64,000 nucleotides of DNA from Plantibacter elymi (nom. nud.) (lineage in GTDB: Bacteria > Actinomycetota > Actinomycetes > Actinomycetales > Microbacteriaceae): contig NZ_FXWJ01000004.1 in the NCBI RefSeq assembly GCF_900177795.1, forward strand, positions 514,918 to 578,917, written 5' to 3'. A program made the translations under genes and the position numbers. The notes below the pieces were generated by a model. It was given only the letters and a program-made list of their open reading frames with translations. It did no database searches and was not told where the DNA came from. Below are positions 50,513 through 58,611 of the stretch, one piece after another; within the stretch, counting starts at the first letter, position 1; each line of letters begins with the position of its first letter.

Positions 50513-51205
50513 TCACCGCGGATCCTCGACGAGACATCCCGCCTCGAGGTGCACCCGCGCGTCGGCCTCCGCGACCGCGACCGGATCATGCGTCACCTCC
50601 ACCACCGTCGCGCCACGGTCGGCCTCCGCCCGGAGCACCTCGCGGATCGCCAGCCCGGCAGCACGGTCGAGGCCGACGGTCGGCTCGTCGAGCAGCAGCA
50701 GGTCGGCCTCACGCGCGAGCGCCTGCGCGACGAGGACCCGCTGGCGCTGCCCGCCCGACAGCTCACCGAAGGAGCGCCCGGCGAGGTGCAGGACGTCGAG
50801 GCGGGCGAGGCTCTCGTCGACGATGCGTCGGTCCCCAGCGCCGAGTCGACCCCACCAGCGTCGCAGCGTCGGCCAGCGTCCCATCGAGGCGACGTCGCGC
50901 ACCGTGACCGGGAACCGGTCGGGCACAGCACTGCGTTGCGGGACGTAGGCGGCCGACCGACCGTCGAGGCCGTCGACGCCGCCCGAGGTCGGTCGGTGGA
51001 GGCCCGCGATCACCGCGAGCAGTGTCGACTTCCCCGCGCCGTTCGCCCCGGTGACGACGGTGATGGCGGCCGTCCCGACCTCGACCGAGATCCCGTGCAG
51101 GACGCGCGCGCCGTCGTACTCGGCCGACACGTCGTGGAGTCGGATGCCGGACACGACGGGCCGTCCCGCCATCGGAGGGCGAGGGGTGCTCGTCGCGGAT
51201 CGCAT
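50513..51205 (-). CDS. aztA: Zinc ABC transporter ATP-binding protein (AztA/ZnuC-like)
   Basis: 230 aa. Walker A TGANGAGKSTLLAVIAGLHRPTSG, Q-loop AYVPQRSAVPDRFPVTVRDVASMGRW, signature LSGGQRQRVLVAQALA, Walker B LLLLDEPTVGLDR, H-switch VTHDP. YVPQRSAVPDRFPVTVRDVASMGRW is the pattern of manganese/zinc type ATPases. Divergent from the permease gene aztB with a Zur-like box between, so the whole locus is one regulated unit. An N-terminal Pro/Arg-rich extension of 20 residues precedes the domain. Confidence 0.88.
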   Translation of the reverse strand: MRSATSTPRPPMAGRPVVSGIRLHDVSAEYDGARVLHGISVEVGTAAITVVTGANGAGKSTLLAVIAGLHRPTSGGVDGLDGRSAAYVPQRSAVPDRFPVTVRDVASMGRWPTLRRWWGRLGAGDRRIVDESLARLDVLHLAGRSFGELSGGQRQRVLVAQALAREADLLLLDEPTVGLDRAAGLAIREVLRAEADRGATVVEVTHDPVAVAEADARVHLEAGCLVEDPR

Positions 51206-51224
51206 ATCGTCACCCTATCAATAC

Positions 51225-51239
51225 TGAGAATCATTTTCA
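51225..51239. promoter_or_regulatory. Zur-type operator
   Basis: TGAGAATCATTTTCA (51225-51239) is a near-perfect dyad (one mismatch) of the type bound by actinobacterial Zur (consensus close to TGAAAATCATTTTCA), placed in the 50-bp gap between the divergent aztA- and aztB-like starts. Zinc-dependent repression of both sides is expected. Confidence 0.8.
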
Positions 51240-51255
51240 TGTAGAGTGCTCGACC

Positions 51256-52254
51256 ATGACCTGGATCATCGAGCCGTTCACTGCGGCCTTCCTCCTGCGC
51301 GCCCTCATCGGCGGTCTGCTGGTGGCGGCCGTCTGCGGTGTCGTGGGCACCTGGGTCGTCCTCCGCGGCCTTGCGTTCCTCGGCGAGGCGATGGCCCACG
51401 GCATGCTGCCCGGCGTCGCCACCGCGGCACTCCTCGGCCTGCCGCCGGTCGCCGGCGCGGCCGTCAGCGCGGTCGTCATGACCGCCGGCGTCAGCCTCGT
51501 CTCGCGGCGCGGCAGGCTGTCCCACGACACGTCGATCGGTCTCCTCTTCGTCGGCATGCTGGCCCTCGGGGTCATCATCGTGTCGTCGAGCAGATCGTTC
51601 GCCACGGACCTCACGGCGATCCTCTTCGGCGACATCCTCGCCATCCGGCCCGCGGACCTGGTGGGCCTCGCCATCGCCCTCCTCGTCACCGTGGGCGTCG
51701 CGGTCGCCTTCCACCGCCCGTTCGTCGCCCTCGCCTTCGACCGCCGGGTCGCCCAGACCATGGGTCTCCGGCCGCGACTCGCCCACGCGATGCTCGTCGG
51801 CCTCGTGACCCTCGCGGTCGTCGCCTCGTACAGCGCCGTCGGCACCCTGCTCGTCGTGGCGCTCCTCCTCGGGCCGGCCGTCGCCGCGGCCCACTGGGCG
51901 CGTCGCATCCCGCTCATCATGCTGCTCGCCACGGGTTTCGGCGGCCTGGCCGTACTGCTCGGCCTGCTCCTCTCCTGGTACGGCGACACCGCGGCCGGAG
52001 CGTCCATCGCCGCGTGCTCGATCCTGCTCGCCACGGTGTCGTGGGGCGCGCGGGCGCTCGTCGGACGGCTCCGGCGGCCCATCGACCGACACCTCGACCA
52101 CCCCGACGACCACCTCACCGAACCGACCCACCTGGAAAGCGCACCGTGCACCGACTCCTCCGACCGACCATCCGACCAGGCGGCATCCGCTCGACCGACG
52201 ACCGGCTCCCCCGCGCCACACGCACCGCCCTCGCTCTCGGCGCCCTCGCACTGA
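51256..52254 (+). CDS. aztB: Zinc ABC transporter permease (AztB/ZnuB-like)
   Basis: 332 aa. ABC-3 family: eight or nine spans with VVLRGLAFLGEAMAHGMLPGVATAALLGLPP, then HDTSIGLLFVGMLALGVIIVSSS, FGDILAI and VGTLLVVALLLGPAVAAAHWARRI. The C-terminal ~60 residues (from PIDRHLDHPDDHLTEPTH) are soluble, His/Asp-rich and then Ser/Pro-rich; the final 109 nt overlap the next gene in another frame. The His/Asp stretch could bind zinc at the cytoplasmic face. Start 51256 is 16 nt after the Zur box. Confidence 0.9.
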   Translation: MTWIIEPFTAAFLLRALIGGLLVAAVCGVVGTWVVLRGLAFLGEAMAHGMLPGVATAALLGLPPVAGAAVSAVVMTAGVSLVSRRGRLSHDTSIGLLFVGMLALGVIIVSSSRSFATDLTAILFGDILAIRPADLVGLAIALLVTVGVAVAFHRPFVALAFDRRVAQTMGLRPRLAHAMLVGLVTLAVVASYSAVGTLLVVALLLGPAVAAAHWARRIPLIMLLATGFGGLAVLLGLLLSWYGDTAAGASIAACSILLATVSWGARALVGRLRRPIDRHLDHPDDHLTEPTHLESAPCTDSSDRPSDQAASARPTTGSPAPHAPPSLSAPSH

Positions 52255-53471
52255 CGCTCAGCGCCTGCGCACCGCAGGGGTCGGCATCACCCACCGCGAC
52301 GGCCTCGGACGAACCGCGCGGACACGGCTACGTCGAGGGCGCGAGCGAGCTCCCCGAACCGCAACTGCACCTCGCGACCGCCGACGTCGACGGCACCGTC
52401 GAGCTGACCGACCTGCTCAGCGAGGAGCGCACGACGCTCGCCGAGCTCGGCCCGATCTCGGCGCTCACGGGCGACGGCCGGTTCGTCGCCGCGCAGTCCG
52501 AGCCCGCCGGCACCGTGACGATCATCGACACCGGTGTGTGGACGGTCGACCACGAAGACCACCAGCACTACTACCGCGCCGAGGCGCGGGTCGTCGGCGA
52601 GATCGAGGGCGACGGACCAGCGACGATCACCGCCGGTTCGACGACCACCGCCGTGCGGTTCGCCGATTCGGGCGAGACACTCCTCCTCGACACCGCCGCA
52701 CTCGGCACGGGCGAGATCACGCAATCCGGTCGGATCCGGACCTCGCCGGGTGCTCCCGGACTCACCGTGCCGATCGGCGAGACGGTCCTCGCGACCGACG
52801 GGAGCGGGAGGCTGCATCTCCATGGCGTCGACGGAGACCTCCTCGACCCCTCGTCGGCGTCCGCGACCGCTGCCGACGCCGTGCTCGCCGGGTGCACCGA
52901 TCCGGCCGGCAGCATCACGACCAACGTCGGCGTCGTCATCGGCTGCGCGGAGGGCGCGCTCCTCGCGGTCGTCGACCGCAGCTCGAGCGACGCCGACCCG
53001 GTCCCCACGTTCGAGGCGATCCCCTATCCGCAGGCTGTCGCCGCCGCCGACCGCGCGACGTCCTTCCACGCGCGTCCCGGCCGTCCGACGGTCGCCGCCG
53101 TCGCCGGCACCTCCGGCGCCTGGCTGCTCGACACCCGCGAGCGCAGCTGGGCGCTGCTGCCGACCCCCGTACCCCTGCAGCTGGTCACCGCCGTCGACGA
53201 CCGCGACCAGCACGTCGTCGGCCTCACGACGACCGGCGACCTCCTCGTCCTCGACGGTGCCACCGGCGCCGTGACGGGGACCGCGGCCGCACTCGTCGGT
53301 GCAGCCGACCTCGCAACGGGCGTCCAGCTGGAGGTCGACCAGAACCGCGCCTACCTGAACACCCCGGGCACGCGCACCGTCTCCGAGATCGACTACGGCG
53401 ACGCCGCGCGGATCGCCCGCACCTTCACCTTCGACACGGCACCGGCGTTCCTCGCCGAGACGGGACGCTGA
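52146..53471 (+). CDS. aztD: AztD-like zinc metallochaperone lipoprotein, copy 1
   Basis: 441 aa from GTG 52146 (GGAAAG 7 nt upstream), the only plausible start before the signal peptide (TALALGALALTLSAC, lipobox C~41). The mature protein is a seven-bladed-propeller-like repeat protein with a His/Asp motif VDHEDHQHYYRAEARVVG at ~135-150 and GHGYVEG near the N-terminus, as in AztD, which passes zinc to AztC outside the cell. Conserved Cys pair in AGCTDPAGSI...GVVIGCAEG matches copy 2. Overlaps aztB by 109 nt and precedes aztC by 2 nt. Confidence 0.82.
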   Translation: MHRLLRPTIRPGGIRSTDDRLPRATRTALALGALALTLSACAPQGSASPTATASDEPRGHGYVEGASELPEPQLHLATADVDGTVELTDLLSEERTTLAELGPISALTGDGRFVAAQSEPAGTVTIIDTGVWTVDHEDHQHYYRAEARVVGEIEGDGPATITAGSTTTAVRFADSGETLLLDTAALGTGEITQSGRIRTSPGAPGLTVPIGETVLATDGSGRLHLHGVDGDLLDPSSASATAADAVLAGCTDPAGSITTNVGVVIGCAEGALLAVVDRSSSDADPVPTFEAIPYPQAVAAADRATSFHARPGRPTVAAVAGTSGAWLLDTRERSWALLPTPVPLQLVTAVDDRDQHVVGLTTTGDLLVLDGATGAVTGTAAALVGAADLATGVQLEVDQNRAYLNTPGTRTVSEIDYGDAARIARTFTFDTAPAFLAETGR

Positions 53472-53473
53472 CC

Positions 53474-54406
53474 ATGCGAGCGACCATCCCCCGCACGACC
53501 GCCCTCCTGCGCACGACCGCCGTCCTCACGGCCGGCCTCGTGCTGGGCACCGGCCTGACGAGCTGTGCGGCGAGCGCCGGCGACCGCCCGCTCGTCGTCG
53601 TCACCACGAACATCCTCGGCGACGTCGTCGGTGAGCTCGTCGGCGACCAGGCCGAGGTCATGACCCTCATGCCGCCCGACGCCGATCCGCACTCCTTCGA
53701 GATCTCCGCGCGGCAGGCGGCGCGCATCACCGGTGCGCAGCTGCTCGTGTCGAACGGCCTGGGACTCGAGGAGGGACTCACCCAGCACCTGGAGACCGCG
53801 GCCGACGAGGGGGTGCCGATCGTCGAGGCCGGCTCGCTCGTCGACGTCCTCGAGACCGCGTCCGGCGCGACCGATCCGCACTTCTGGACCGACCCGACGC
53901 AGATGACGTCGGTCGTGGACGGGGTCACCGAGGCGTTGCTCGAGGAGATACCCACGCTCGACGCGGCCAAGCTGCAGGCGAACGCCGCCACGTACACGGC
54001 CGAGCTCGAGGCGCTCGACGCCGAGATGGCCGAGGCGTTCGCCGCCATCCCGGCCGAGCAGCGGAAGCTCGTCACCAACCATCACGTGTTCGGGTACCTC
54101 GCCGCCCGCTACGACTTCCAGGTCATCGGCGCCGTCATCCCGAGCGGCACCACGCTCGCGGCCCCCAGCGCCTCGGACCTCGACGAACTGTCGACCGCGA
54201 TCGAGGAGGCCGGCGTCCGGACGATCTTCGCCGACTCCTCGCAACCCGACCGGCTCGTGCAGGTGCTCGCCGACGAGGCGGACGTCGACGTCGCCGTCGT
54301 CCCGTTGTTCACCGAGTCGTTGACCGCCGAGTCGGGCGACGCCCCCACCTACCTCACCATGATGCGCGCGAACACCGAGCGCATCGCCACCGGACTCTCG
54401 CCCTGA
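53474..54406 (+). CDS. aztC: Zinc ABC transporter substrate-binding lipoprotein (AztC-like)
   Basis: 310 aa. Signal peptide and lipobox LTSC (C31). Zinc ligands by comparison with cluster A-I binding proteins: H73 (DADPHSFE), H136 (TDPHFWTDPTQM), H203/H204 (TNHHVFGYLAARYDFQ) and D254 (IFADSSQPDR). There is no His-rich loop after the first ligand, the feature that makes AztC depend on AztD for loading. Flanked on both sides by AztD-type genes. Confidence 0.92.
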   Translation: MRATIPRTTALLRTTAVLTAGLVLGTGLTSCAASAGDRPLVVVTTNILGDVVGELVGDQAEVMTLMPPDADPHSFEISARQAARITGAQLLVSNGLGLEEGLTQHLETAADEGVPIVEAGSLVDVLETASGATDPHFWTDPTQMTSVVDGVTEALLEEIPTLDAAKLQANAATYTAELEALDAEMAEAFAAIPAEQRKLVTNHHVFGYLAARYDFQVIGAVIPSGTTLAAPSASDLDELSTAIEEAGVRTIFADSSQPDRLVQVLADEADVDVAVVPLFTESLTAESGDAPTYLTMMRANTERIATGLSP

Positions 54407-54434
54407 GCGGGCGTCCACGAACCGATAGGAAACC

Positions 54435-55682
54435 ATGCAGCAGCACCACCGCAGTCCCCTGGCATCGCGCCTGAAGCGCGGCCGGGTCCCGTTCCTCGCC
54501 GTCGGCACCGCCGCGGCCCTCCTCCTCACCGGATGCTCGACCGCAAGCGGCTCCGCGCCCGACCCGAGTGCGTCGACCTCCGCCGACCCGCAGAGTCGGA
54601 TCACCCTCACCTACGACGGCGGCCTCCTCGTCCTCGACGCCGCATCCCTCGAGGTGGTCGGCGACCTCCCCCTCGACGGGTTCAACCGGGTGAACGCCGC
54701 CGGCGACGGGCGGCACGTGCTCGTCACCACGACGAAGGGCTTCCAGGTCCTCGACACCGGGACGTGGACGGACGAGGACGGCACCTCGAAGCAGGCCGAC
54801 CCGGTCCTGACCGACCTCGTCTTCCCCGCCGACACCGCAGGCCACGTCGTCCGTCACGCCGACAAGACCATCCTGTTCGCCGACGGCTCCGGCGACACGA
54901 CGATCTTCGACAGCGCTGACCTCCTCGAAGCCACCGACGAGCTGCCCGAGACCGAGACGATCCCGTCGGAGGCCGCGCACCACGGTGTCGCCATCGAGCT
55001 CGAGGACGGCACCGTGCTGTCCACGATCGGGACCCCGGACGCCCGGACCGGTGTCCGGGTGCTCGACGACTCGCGCACCGAGATCGCCCGCAACGAGCAG
55101 TGCCCGTCGGTGCACGGTGAAGGCACCGTCAAGGACGAGGTCGTCGTGTTCGGCTGCAGCGACGGCGTGCTCGTCTACGACAGTGGCGTCTTCACGAAGA
55201 TCCAGGCGCCGGACGCCTACGGGCGCACGGGCAACCAGTACGTCAGCGAGACGTCCTCCATCGCGGTCGGCGACTACAACAGCGACCCCGACGCCGAGGG
55301 CTACGACCTCCGCCAGCTCGCGTTCACCGACACGGTCGCGAAGACGACGAAGATCGTCGACCTGCCGGAGGGCGTCGGCTACACCTGGCGCGACGTCGCC
55401 CGAGGGCCGAGCGACGAGGTCATCGTGCTCGGCAACGACGGTTCGCTGCACATCCTCGACGAGCAGACGGGTGCCGTCACCGACACGATCAAGGTCATCG
55501 ACGCCTGGGAGCCGCCGGCCGAGTGGCAGGACGCCCACCCGGCGCTCGTCGTCCAGGACGGCGTCGCCTACGTGACCGACCCGGCGACGAAGTCGATCCA
55601 CGCCGTGGACCTCGCGTCGAGCGACATCACGACGGGTGAGCTGCCCGGCGTCCCGAACGAGATCGCGGTCGTCACGGGCTGA
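54435..55682 (+). CDS. aztD: AztD-like zinc metallochaperone lipoprotein, copy 2
   Basis: 415 aa. Signal peptide with lipobox LLTGC (C34) after a His-His-containing head (MQQHHRSP). The mature part repeats the propeller pattern of copy 1 (LVLDAASLEVVGDLPLDGF; CPSVHGEGTVKDEVVVFGCSDGVLVYD; VLGNDGSLHILDEQTGAVTDTIKV). The position equivalent to the HEDHQHYY motif of copy 1 reads GTWTDEDGTSKQADP, with no His, so metal capture must differ. ATAGGAAAC ribosome site. Last gene of the zinc operon, followed by a strong terminator. Confidence 0.82.
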   Translation: MQQHHRSPLASRLKRGRVPFLAVGTAAALLLTGCSTASGSAPDPSASTSADPQSRITLTYDGGLLVLDAASLEVVGDLPLDGFNRVNAAGDGRHVLVTTTKGFQVLDTGTWTDEDGTSKQADPVLTDLVFPADTAGHVVRHADKTILFADGSGDTTIFDSADLLEATDELPETETIPSEAAHHGVAIELEDGTVLSTIGTPDARTGVRVLDDSRTEIARNEQCPSVHGEGTVKDEVVVFGCSDGVLVYDSGVFTKIQAPDAYGRTGNQYVSETSSIAVGDYNSDPDAEGYDLRQLAFTDTVAKTTKIVDLPEGVGYTWRDVARGPSDEVIVLGNDGSLHILDEQTGAVTDTIKVIDAWEPPAEWQDAHPALVVQDGVAYVTDPATKSIHAVDLASSDITTGELPGVPNEIAVVTG

Positions 55683-55697
55683 CCCGACCTCGCCGAG

Positions 55698-55746
55698 AGC
55701 GCCCGTTCCGTCCTCCCTGCGTCATGCGGGGGACGGAACGGGCGCT
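55698..55746 (+). terminator. Terminator of zinc operon
   Basis: A 16-bp stem AGCGCCCGTTCCGTCC / GGACGGAACGGGCGCT (55698-55713 and 55731-55746) encloses a 17-nt loop and is followed by TTTCG. Confidence 0.88.
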
Positions 55747-55767
55747 TTCGTCGTGCGGGCCGGGCGG

Positions 55768-57162
55768 TCAGACGCGCTCGGGCGCTCGGAGCACCCCGGA
55801 GACGACCGGACGGGTCGCCCGCAGGGCCGCCCACACGAGCCCGATGCCGCCGGCGAAGCACCCGACGATGACGAGGACCGAGAGCGGGGCGAGGATGACG
55901 CTGATGCTGGCCATCGGCAGGACGAGCAGGACGCCCAGTCCGGCCGAGCCCAGCGCGACCACCCGCAGGGGCAGCATGACCGCGCGACCACGAGCCCGTT
56001 CCATGACGTCCCGCGGCACCCCCAGGCGGTCGAGGCTGACGTACAGGTCGCGTCGGTCGAGGACCGCCGACGCCTGGTTCACCCCGACGGAGCACGCGAC
56101 CATGAGGAACGACGCGACGAGCGTGATGATCACGCCGGTGCGGATGTCGTCGACGAGGATGGCGCTCTCGCGGTCGAGGTCGGAACCGCCGGCGGCATCC
56201 ATGAGCGCCACCCCGGTCCCGGCGACGACGGCGACGAAGCTCGTCATCGCCACGCCACTGACCTGACGCCACGCCGCCTTCGGCGACTCCAGGATCGTGC
56301 GGGCAGCGAGGAGCCGCTCCGGCGTCTTGGCACGCTTCGCCGACCCACGGCCGATCACCCCGACGACCCAGGGGCCGATCAACCCGAGCACCCCGACGCC
56401 GGCGGCGAACCCCACGCCCAGGACGGCGATCATGACGGCGACCTCCTGCAACCCCGTCACGACGGAGAGCAAGCCGTAGGCGACGATCACGACGACGACC
56501 CCGACGACGATGCGCAGCCAGTGCACGGTCGGCGCCTGCTGCTTCGTGCGGACGCCGAGCGGGCTCACGTTCACCGCGCGGAGACCGATGGCTGCACTCG
56601 CGGCTGCGAGCAGCACGACACCGAGGACCACCGCGGCGATGATCGGGACACCGACCCAGACGCCCTCGACCCCGATCGAAGAACCGCCGAACGGGATGAG
56701 CCCGACGAGCGGCAGCATGCCGAGGTACAGCAGGATCCCGGCGAACGCTCCGAGGAGGGCGACCCCGGCCGATTCGAGGACGGTCATCGCCGTGACCGTG
56801 CCGGGTGTTGCGCCGAGGAGTCGGAGGGTGGCGAGTCGGTCGTCGCGGCGCCGGGCGGAGAGCCGCGCGGCCGCCCCGCCGAGCGAGCCGAGCGGGACGA
56901 GCAGCAGCGCCAGCGCCAGCACACTGAGCACCTGGTAGATGAAGGCCGTCTCACCGGTCCACCGCCAGAACATCAGGGCGCCACCCAGCACGGTGAGCAC
57001 GAGTGCGGTGGTCACGGCGAACGCGACCGCCGGGAGGACGATCGTCGCGGGGCTCTGCGCGCCCGGGCGGGCGAGCATCCAGGTGAGACGGACGACGGGA
57101 CTGCGGCCGCTGCCGGCGGGGACCGGGATCCGGGTCGGTGCGACCCCGAGTGCGGCGGTCAC
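55768..57162 (-). CDS. FtsX-like ABC exporter permease
   Basis: 464 aa. About ten spans, including GSLGGAAARLSARRRDDRLATLRLLGATPGTVTAMTVLESAGVALLGAFAGILLYLG (FtsX core, first copy) and a second block SVGVNQASAVLDRRDLYVSLDRLGVPRDVMERARGRAVMLPLRVVALGSAG. Duplicated FtsX cores with little extracytoplasmic sequence resemble BceB/VraG-like or actinobacterial lipid/peptide exporters. GTG start (57162) overlaps the ATPase stop (GTGA), rejecting a much longer in-frame reading. Convergent with the zinc operon. Confidence 0.88.
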   Translation of the reverse strand: MTAALGVAPTRIPVPAGSGRSPVVRLTWMLARPGAQSPATIVLPAVAFAVTTALVLTVLGGALMFWRWTGETAFIYQVLSVLALALLLVPLGSLGGAAARLSARRRDDRLATLRLLGATPGTVTAMTVLESAGVALLGAFAGILLYLGMLPLVGLIPFGGSSIGVEGVWVGVPIIAAVVLGVVLLAAASAAIGLRAVNVSPLGVRTKQQAPTVHWLRIVVGVVVVIVAYGLLSVVTGLQEVAVMIAVLGVGFAAGVGVLGLIGPWVVGVIGRGSAKRAKTPERLLAARTILESPKAAWRQVSGVAMTSFVAVVAGTGVALMDAAGGSDLDRESAILVDDIRTGVIITLVASFLMVACSVGVNQASAVLDRRDLYVSLDRLGVPRDVMERARGRAVMLPLRVVALGSAGLGVLLVLPMASISVILAPLSVLVIVGCFAGGIGLVWAALRATRPVVSGVLRAPERV

Positions 57163-58067
57163 GGTCGGGCTCCGTTCTGGACGACGCCGGTCGCCTGACC
57201 CGGGTAGGCCTGCGGCGGGTACGGCTGCGCAGCGGGCTGCGGGTACGGCTGCTGCGGGAACGGCTGCCCGGCGGGCTGCTGCTGGTACGGGAGCTGCTGC
57301 GGCGGGTACGGCTGCTGCACCTGCTGCGGCACGGGTGCCTGCCCGGTCGCGAACTGCTGCGGCGGGGTCGGCGCGCCGACCCCGCCCGGCTGCCCGACGA
57401 TCCGACCGTCGGCCAGGCGAATGGTCCGCGAGCACCGCGCGGCGACCGTCTCGTCGTGCGTCACGAGGACGAGCGTGCGTCCCTGCCCGGTGGTCGCGTG
57501 GAGCAGGGCCCCCATGACGTCGGCCGAGGTCCGGGAGTCGAGCGCGCCGGTCGGCTCGTCGGCGAAGACGATCGGGGCGCCGGTCACCTGTGCGCGGGCG
57601 ATGGCGACGCGCTGCGCCTGACCACCGCTCAGTTCGCCGATCCGACGGGTCTCCATGCCGGCCAGTCCCAGGGCGGCGAGCCACGCTGCCGCGCTCGACT
57701 CGGCGGCGATGCGCGGTGTCCCGCCGAGCATCAGCGCGATGGCGACGTTCTCGACGGCGGTCAGCTCGGGGATGAGCAGGCCCTGCTGGAAGACGAAGCC
57801 GAAGGACTCGCGCCGCAGCTGCGAGCGGTGCCGTTCGTCGAGCTGGTCGACGCGGACGATGCCCGTCGGGGTGCTGAAGGCGATCGAGCCGGTGTCGGGT
57901 GTGACGATCCCGGCGAGCGCATGCATGAGCGTGGTCTTGCCGGAGCCGGAGGCACCCATGATGGCGACCGACTCACCGGGGAGGATGTCGAGGTCGACAC
58001 CGGCGAGGGCGACGGTCGGCCCGTACTGTTTCGTGAGTCCGCGAGCGGAGAGGATCGAAGTGTTCAT
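57159..58067 (-). CDS. ABC exporter ATPase with Pro/Gln/Tyr-rich C-terminal tail
   Basis: 302 aa. The first ~228 residues are a MacB-type ATPase: Walker A GASGSGKTTLMHALAGIVTPDTG, Q-loop FVFQQGLLIPELTAVENVAIALML, signature [16 protein letters not shown], Walker B IVFADEPTGALDS, H-switch LVTHDET. Residues ~229-302 are a low-complexity tail of PQQ/PYPQ/QPY words (VPQQVQQPYPPQQLPYQQQP-like), ending GQATGVVQNGARP. Such tails are rare on ABC ATPases and common on actinobacterial membrane or scaffold proteins. ATG with GATGGGAG upstream, matching the leader of the preceding small gene. Confidence 0.9.
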   Translation of the reverse strand: MNTSILSARGLTKQYGPTVALAGVDLDILPGESVAIMGASGSGKTTLMHALAGIVTPDTGSIAFSTPTGIVRVDQLDERHRSQLRRESFGFVFQQGLLIPELTAVENVAIALMLGGTPRIAAESSAAAWLAALGLAGMETRRIGELSGGQAQRVAIARAQVTGAPIVFADEPTGALDSRTSADVMGALLHATTGQGRTLVLVTHDETVAARCSRTIRLADGRIVGQPGGVGAPTPPQQFATGQAPVPQQVQQPYPPQQLPYQQQPAGQPFPQQPYPQPAAQPYPPQAYPGQATGVVQNGARP

Positions 58068-58169
58068 GCTCCCATCGTCGGCGGCGGGTGTCGCTCTTCG
58101 CGTCGGCCGGGCGATGCAAGCTCCGCCGTGCGGGTCATCCGCGAGGTGGACCCGGCGTGGACCTCGCGG

Positions 58170-58484
58170 TCAGTTGCCGCGGCGGCGGTACTGGGCGAAG
58201 ACCGCCGCGTCGGCTGCCCAGCCCGCACCGAGGAACCGGAGGCCTGTTCCGGCGTCGGTCCCGTCGGTTCCGGCCGCGGGCGCTTGCGTCGGCTCGACCG
58301 AGGCGGTGAGGTCGACCCCGGCAGCGCCGGCGGCGACGTGTGCAGTGGCGCTGACGCGCTCGGCGACCACTCCCTGCTCCGCGGCCTCGTCGCGCCGACT
58401 CGGCATCGGCTCCGTCAGCGGGACCGCCCGCAGCGGTGCGGTGACCCGGGTGTGGACGGCGTGCGAGCGGGTGATCGATGACAT
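58170..58484 (-). CDS. Hypothetical protein upstream of ABC exporter
   Basis: 104 aa from ATG 58484. Not recognised. It is Ala/Val/Thr-rich, soluble, without signal peptide or membrane span, and ends GLRFLGAGWAADAAVFAQYRRRGN. Codon third positions are mostly G/C, and the leader GATGGGAACATG closely matches that of the ABC ATPase (GATGGGAGCATG), which supports translation. It lies 102 bp upstream of the ATPase on the same strand. The opposite strand is also open over the same interval, so the call is moderate. Confidence 0.5.
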   Translation of the reverse strand: MSSITRSHAVHTRVTAPLRAVPLTEPMPSRRDEAAEQGVVAERVSATAHVAAGAAGVDLTASVEPTQAPAAGTDGTDAGTGLRFLGAGWAADAAVFAQYRRRGN

Positions 58485-58599
58485 GTTCCCATCGTCCTGA
58501 ACCCGAGCACCCGGCACATCCCGCAGTCGGGTGATCCTCCGGGCCCCGGTCTCATCCTCCGGTACCACGACAGCTGTCGGGCAAACGGGCGGTGGGCAA

Positions 58600-58611
58600 T
58601 ACGCTTGCGGC
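58600..58611 (+). promoter_or_regulatory. Leaderless promoter of AI-2E gene
   Basis: TACGCT (58600-58605) lies 6 nt before the ATG at 58612, with no ribosome site, so transcription probably starts at or next to the start codon. Confidence 0.6.

Noticed and set aside
53393..54610. Minus-strand 405-codon frame over aztC
   Set aside because: Gly/Arg/Val-rich shadow with no start site; aztC has clear zinc ligands.
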